Shown: piece by piece, positions 60,493-64,000 of the stretch
How the letters are laid out: every line of letters starts with the position of its first letter
Numbering within the stretch: position 1 is the stretch's first letter
Assembly (NCBI GenBank): GCA_041987545.1
Contig: JBHIWH010000006.1
Span: 124,001 to 188,000, forward strand
DNA from: JAJRXR01 sp041987545
Lineage (GTDB): Bacteria; Planctomycetota; Phycisphaerae; Phycisphaerales; UBA1924
DNA: 64,000 nucleotides
Direction of reading: 5' to 3'
The notes under the pieces: model-generated
Databases searched by the model: none
What the model was told of the DNA's origin: nothing
What the model saw: the letters and a program-made list of their open reading frames with translations, nothing else
Program-made: the position numbers and the translations under genes

Positions 60493-61326
60493 ATGATCGT
60501 GCCGCCGACTGACGGGCTGCGGGTGGCCAGGTACGCCGAGGGCGCCGGCTATTCGCCCGACCAGTGGGCGAGGGCGCTGGCGGGGGTGGACTGGTCAAAG
60601 GCGGAGCTGCTGAGCGACAAGCCCGGCTCGAGCGTGTGGCGGGCGACGCTGGTCGTCCAGAAGCGCCCGATGGCGGTCGTGATCAAGTGCGAGCCGATCG
60701 AGGGCCTCAAGCGGCGGCTCCAGGTCCTGCTGGGCCGGTCGCACGCCCATCGGCACTGGCGGGGGGCCGAGCTGCTGAAGGGGCACGGGTTCAGGACGGC
60801 GGACCCGAAGGCGATCGTCTACGGGCGCCGCGACGGGCGAACGATCGAGTGCCTGCTGATGGAAGCGCTGGACGGCAAGACAGTGCTGGAGCACCTGGCG
60901 GCGGGGGACTTGGGAGTTCGGGGGGAGCACGCGGCGGCGCGGGCTGTGGGAGACCTGACCCGCCGCTTGTGGCAGGCGGGGATCTACAACCGAGACCACA
61001 AGGGATCGAACCTGATGGTCGTCGGAGGCGACCCCGCGTGCATCGCGGTGCTTGACGCAGTCGGGTTGAGGGAGGCGGACATTCTCGAGCGGGCGCTCGA
61101 CGGAGACCGCGAGTCGGTCCTGGAGAAGATGAGCGCCAAGATCCTGATCGAGGCGAGTGGGTGCGGTGTTCCGCCCCGCCGCGCTCTGCAGGCGAGGTTT
61201 CTGAAGTCGGCCCACCCGGGGGGCCATGACGAGACGCGCCGGTTTGCCGACTCCGTGATGGGTTGGGTCGAGGCCCACGGCGACCCGACGCCGACCCACG
61301 ACCCGTTGGCCCGCCCGGGCCGGTGA
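60493..61326 (+). CDS. Lipopolysaccharide (Kdo/heptose) kinase-family protein
   Basis: 277 residues. A WaaP/InaA-like kinase: K65 (VVIKC), the loop YNRDHKGSNLM with D168 and N173 in place of HRDLxxxN, and D188 in VLDAVGL. Tyr-Asn-Arg-Asp-His-Lys differs from the classical His-Arg-Asp but keeps the catalytic Asp. It would add phosphate to heptose or Kdo of a core oligosaccharide, on the cytoplasmic face. The ATG at 60493 is 20 bp from the divergent WaaE-like gene, so regulatory sites must lie inside coding sequence. It is 53 bp upstream of the DNA methyltransferase gene. Confidence 0.85.
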   Translation: MIVPPTDGLRVARYAEGAGYSPDQWARALAGVDWSKAELLSDKPGSSVWRATLVVQKRPMAVVIKCEPIEGLKRRLQVLLGRSHAHRHWRGAELLKGHGFRTADPKAIVYGRRDGRTIECLLMEALDGKTVLEHLAAGDLGVRGEHAAARAVGDLTRRLWQAGIYNRDHKGSNLMVVGGDPACIAVLDAVGLREADILERALDGDRESVLEKMSAKILIEASGCGVPPRRALQARFLKSAHPGGHDETRRFADSVMGWVEAHGDPTPTHDPLARPGR

Positions 61327-61379
61327 GTACTTGTGCGTGTGGCGCGGGGGCGCGCGGGGCGCTATTCTGTGCCCTGCCC

Positions 61380-62381
61380 ATGGCATCCACGAGAGCTCCA
61401 GCGAAGAAGAAGGCGTCGTCGGCGCGCGCGGCGGGCGGGCCGACGAAGTCCACGCCCTGGTCGCACAAGCCCCGGGGAAAGAAGGAAGCCCGGGTCTACC
61501 TGGGTGACTGCCGGGCCGTGCTGCCGACCATCCCCGAGGTCAAGAAGCGGCAGGTGGACCTGGTCTTCGCCGACCCGCCCTTCAACTGGGCCCGCGACTA
61601 CGACCGAATCGGTGCTGGGGCGAAGCACGGCAACGAGGTCTGGGACGACAAGGTCAGCGACCGTGAGTACCTCGCGTTCACGTACGAGTGGCTCGACCTG
61701 TGCTCGGGGGCGCTCAAGGACACCGGGTCGATGTGGGTCAACATCCCGGACACGTGGGCGGCCGAGATCGTCGTGCACCTCAAGAAGACGATGACGATGG
61801 TCAACTGGTGCGTCTGGCACTACCGGTTCGGGCAGAACACCCGGGGCAAGTTCATCAACTCGAAGGTGCACGCCCTGTACTTCTGCAAGGACCCGGCGAC
61901 CAAGACCTGGAACCCGGATCCGGTGCTCGAGGTCTCCGATCGGCGGTCGATCTACTTCGACGCGCGGACCGAGGACAAGCGGGACGGGATGCCCGCGGGA
62001 CTGCGCGTGCCGATGGACGTCTGGTACGGCCGGTACTGGGGGCGCGTGCAGGGCAACAACAAGGAGCGGCGCCACGGGCACGACAACCAGCTGCCCGAGG
62101 TCTACCTGGACCGCGTGATCTCGTGCAGCTCCAACGAGGGCGACCTCGTGCTGGACCCGTTCCTGGGTTCTGGGACCACGGGCGTCGTCGCCCACGCGCT
62201 GGGCAGGCGGTTCATCGGGTGCGAGTACTCGAAGGCCAACGCCAGGCACGCCTGCGAGCGGATCAAGGCCGGCCCGGTGCGGGACCTGGAGGCGATGCGG
62301 CACGACTCGACGGCGATCCACGGGCCCCGGCGGAAGTCGGCCCGGGGGGCTGCCGACGCCTCGCGCGGGGCGGACGCTTGA
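61380..62381 (+). CDS. Solitary DNA methyltransferase, beta class
   Basis: 333 residues. Motif IV is DPPFNWARDY (DPPF at 65-68) and motif I is DPFLGSGTTGVVA (from D259), in the IV-before-I order of the beta class (N6-adenine or N4-cytosine). The first 36 residues are Lys/Ala-rich (KKKASSARAAGG), unlike the fold and probably a DNA-contacting tail. A recognition domain lies between the motifs (about 95-240). No restriction endonuclease gene is beside it, so it may be a regulatory or protective methylase. The ATG at 61380 is used; upstream frame lies in the kinase gene. Target sequence is unknown. Confidence 0.9.
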   Translation: MASTRAPAKKKASSARAAGGPTKSTPWSHKPRGKKEARVYLGDCRAVLPTIPEVKKRQVDLVFADPPFNWARDYDRIGAGAKHGNEVWDDKVSDREYLAFTYEWLDLCSGALKDTGSMWVNIPDTWAAEIVVHLKKTMTMVNWCVWHYRFGQNTRGKFINSKVHALYFCKDPATKTWNPDPVLEVSDRRSIYFDARTEDKRDGMPAGLRVPMDVWYGRYWGRVQGNNKERRHGHDNQLPEVYLDRVISCSSNEGDLVLDPFLGSGTTGVVAHALGRRFIGCEYSKANARHACERIKAGPVRDLEAMRHDSTAIHGPRRKSARGAADASRGADA

Positions 62382-62412
62382 ACGGGCGCCCGCCCGGTGG
62401 TAAAGCAGGGTG

Positions 62413-64000
62413 ATGACGCGGACGCGGCCCGGATGCTGGCTGGTGCTCTCGGGGTCGCTGTGCGCCTCGGCGGGGGGCCAGACGCTCTCGTTCACGGAAG
62501 TTGGCGCCGAGGCGGGCGTGGACGTTGTCTACTCGGCGGCCCCGGGCTCGCCCTCGATCCTGGGCGAGATGTCCGGGGGCGTGGCCGTCGGTGACTTCAA
62601 CGCCGACGGGTGGCCAGACCTGTTCGCCCCGGGCGGCGGGCTCGAGCCGGATCGCCTGCTGATCAACCGGCACGACGGGACGTTCGCCGACGAGGCGGCG
62701 GCGTGGGGCGTGGACGTGCTGCACCGCGGCGCGGGCGTGGCCGTCGGCGACGTGGACCGCAACGGGTACCCGGACATCTTCGTCGTGTCGTACGGCGAGC
62801 TGGGCGAGGCGCTGGACGCGTTCTCCAGCCGCCTGTACCTGAACAACGGGCCCGACGCCGAGGGCCAGTGCTCGTTCCGCGAGGTCGGCGAGCTGGCGGG
62901 CGTGCACCGGGTCGCGTCGAGCATCGACGGCACGGGCGCCTGCTTCGGCGACTACGACCTGGACGGGGACCTGGACCTGTTCGTCAGCGCCTGGATCAAC
63001 TCGCCCGGGGGCAACCGCCTGTTCCGCAACGACGGCGCAAGCGAGGGCGGGGTACCGACGTTCACCGACGTGACAGCGGCCGCGGGCCTGATCTCGGTGA
63101 CCAACCTGCGCGGATTCACGCCCCGGTTCGTGGACATGACGGGGGACCGGTACCCCGAGCTGCTGCTGACCAACGACTTCGGGACCAGCCGGTACTTCGA
63201 GAGCAACGGCCCGGGCGAGGGCATGAGCGGGGGCGTCACGTTCACGGACAAGACCGCGTCGGCGGGCGTGGTGTTCGACTGCAACGGCATGGGCGCCGCG
63301 GTCGGGGACGTGGACGCCGACGGCGACCTCGACTGGTTCATGACCAACATCTACTACCCCCCGCCGGTCGATACCTGCGGGAACACGCTGTACGTCAACG
63401 ACGGGGGCGAGGGCGGCGGGGGCGGCGTGAGCTTCACCGAGATGGCCCGGGAGACGGGCGTCCTGGACGTCGGCTGGGGCTGGGGCGCGCTGATGGCGGA
63501 CCTCGACCACGATGGGGACCTGGACATCGCCGCCACCGGCGGGTGGTTCAACTACCCGGCCCGCCCCGCGGCGCTGTACCTCAACCGCCTGGAGCTGGGC
63601 GGGGGGCTGGCCTTTGAGAACGTCGCCGCCCAGACCGGCTTCTCGTTCGTCGGCGATGGGCGAGCGCTGGTGAGCCTCGACTACGACCGGGACGGGGACC
63701 TGGACCTGGTCACGGTGGACAATGGCGAGGCGCTGCGCCTGCACCGCAACGACCTGGCCGGGCCCAACGCGAACTCGATCACGCTCCGGCTGGTCACGCG
63801 GCACAACCCGTGCCTGGCGTCGATGGGCTACGGGACTCGGGTCGTCGTCCGCTCGGGCGGGCGGGAGATGCTCCGGGTCGTGGACGGCGCCGCGTCGTAC
63901 CAGGGTCAGTCCGACCTGGCCGTGCATGTCGGGATCGGGGCCGCGGCGGCGGCCGACGAGGTCGAGATCGAGTGGGCCGACGGCTCGCGGACGCTGCTCA
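62413..64000 (+). CDS. CRTAC1-like FG-GAP/VCBS repeat protein (partial, C-terminus beyond window end)
   Basis: At least 529 residues; the frame is open to base 64000. A signal peptide (LVLSGSLCASAGGQ) leads to repeated calcium loops of FG-GAP/VCBS type: DFNADGWPD, DVDRNGYPD, DYDLDGDLD, DVDADGDLD, DLDHDGDLD and DYDRDGDLD, spaced as in a beta-propeller. Near the end, MGYGTRVVVRSGGREMLRVV and HVGIGAAAAADEVEIEW match the ASPIC/UnbV domain. This CRTAC1 architecture is frequent in planctomycetes; roles are largely unknown, perhaps adhesion or matrix binding. The ATG at 62413 is 32 bp after the methyltransferase stop. A dockerin or TPR tail could follow outside the window. Confidence 0.92.
   Translation, partial: MTRTRPGCWLVLSGSLCASAGGQTLSFTEVGAEAGVDVVYSAAPGSPSILGEMSGGVAVGDFNADGWPDLFAPGGGLEPDRLLINRHDGTFADEAAAWGVDVLHRGAGVAVGDVDRNGYPDIFVVSYGELGEALDAFSSRLYLNNGPDAEGQCSFREVGELAGVHRVASSIDGTGACFGDYDLDGDLDLFVSAWINSPGGNRLFRNDGASEGGVPTFTDVTAAAGLISVTNLRGFTPRFVDMTGDRYPELLLTNDFGTSRYFESNGPGEGMSGGVTFTDKTASAGVVFDCNGMGAAVGDVDADGDLDWFMTNIYYPPPVDTCGNTLYVNDGGEGGGGGVSFTEMARETGVLDVGWGWGALMADLDHDGDLDIAATGGWFNYPARPAALYLNRLELGGGLAFENVAAQTGFSFVGDGRALVSLDYDRDGDLDLVTVDNGEALRLHRNDLAGPNANSITLRLVTRHNPCLASMGYGTRVVVRSGGREMLRVVDGAASYQGQSDLAVHVGIGAAAAADEVEIEWADGSRTLL

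Overview
The window is very GC-rich, densely coded DNA with no visible insertion sequence, prophage or CRISPR array. Several traits point to Planctomycetota, most likely the Phycisphaerae: four secreted proteins ending in the paired 'ADLAxPxGxxxFxDVxAFL' (GC-type dockerin) module, a spondin-type secreted protein ending in a PEP-CTERM-like tail, an EF-Tu whose switch I reads GGTVRDANKTVTI instead of the usual ARGITI, an Sdh1-type succinate dehydrogenase, and a Ser/Thr kinase with C-terminal TPRs. The lineage call is inference from gene content and remembered family features. The polymorphic cell-surface genes are not visibly different in base composition from the housekeeping genes.

Layout. 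(1) 1-11113 is a surface-polysaccharide locus, nearly all on the minus strand: a flippase-glycosyltransferase fusion, a second flippase, then a tightly coupled nitroreductase / pyruvyltransferase / GT2 / GT4 set joined by three 4-bp start-stop overlaps, a UDP-glucuronate-4-epimerase-like gene on the plus strand, and another GT4 cut by the window start. (2) 11310-15279 is a succinate dehydrogenase operon (anchor, SdhA, SdhB, small TPR-like protein). (3) 15301-22321 holds a zinc-ribbon membrane protein, a spondin-domain secreted protein, an ECF sigma factor with an overlapping anti-sigma-like protein, and divergently a secreted endonuclease-like dockerin protein followed by a TPR Ser/Thr kinase. 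(4) 22331-26673 holds GDP-mannose 4,6-dehydratase, a GT-C-like membrane protein, a methyltransferase and a UbiA-type prenyl-phosphate transferase. (5) 27025-36252 holds a large secreted zinc metalloprotease, three sulfotransferases and two tandem TPR/O-GlcNAc-transferase (SPINDLY-like) paralogues. (6) 36273-43825 is housekeeping: IspC/DXR, RNase E/G, PTS enzyme I and Rho. (7) 43830-47671 is a three-gene operon of secreted calcium-repeat dockerin paralogues. (8) 47893-51431 is tRNA-Thr, tuf, rpmG, tRNA-Trp, secE, nusG, followed not by ribosomal protein L11 but by a 1402-residue AsmA-like protein and a small kinase. (9) 56503-64000 holds an M42-like peptidase, a DEAD-box-family helicase, a WaaE-like GT2 divergent from a WaaP-like kinase, a solitary DNA methyltransferase and a CRTAC1-type FG-GAP protein cut by the window end.

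How the genes fit together. Regions 1, 4, 5 and part of 9 are largely envelope glycan work: sugar-nucleotide supply (UDP-galacturonate, GDP-4-keto-6-deoxymannose), transfer, pyruvylation, sulfation, flipping and phosphorylation. The TPR/OGT pair may instead modify cytosolic proteins. Regions 3 and 7 supply secreted proteins that share one C-terminal module, implying a common surface anchoring or assembly route. I found no single complete novel system. The best candidates for follow-up are the flippase-GT2 fusion, the overlap-coupled nitroreductase/pyruvyltransferase set, the sulfotransferase plus OGT block, and the tandem dockerin operon.
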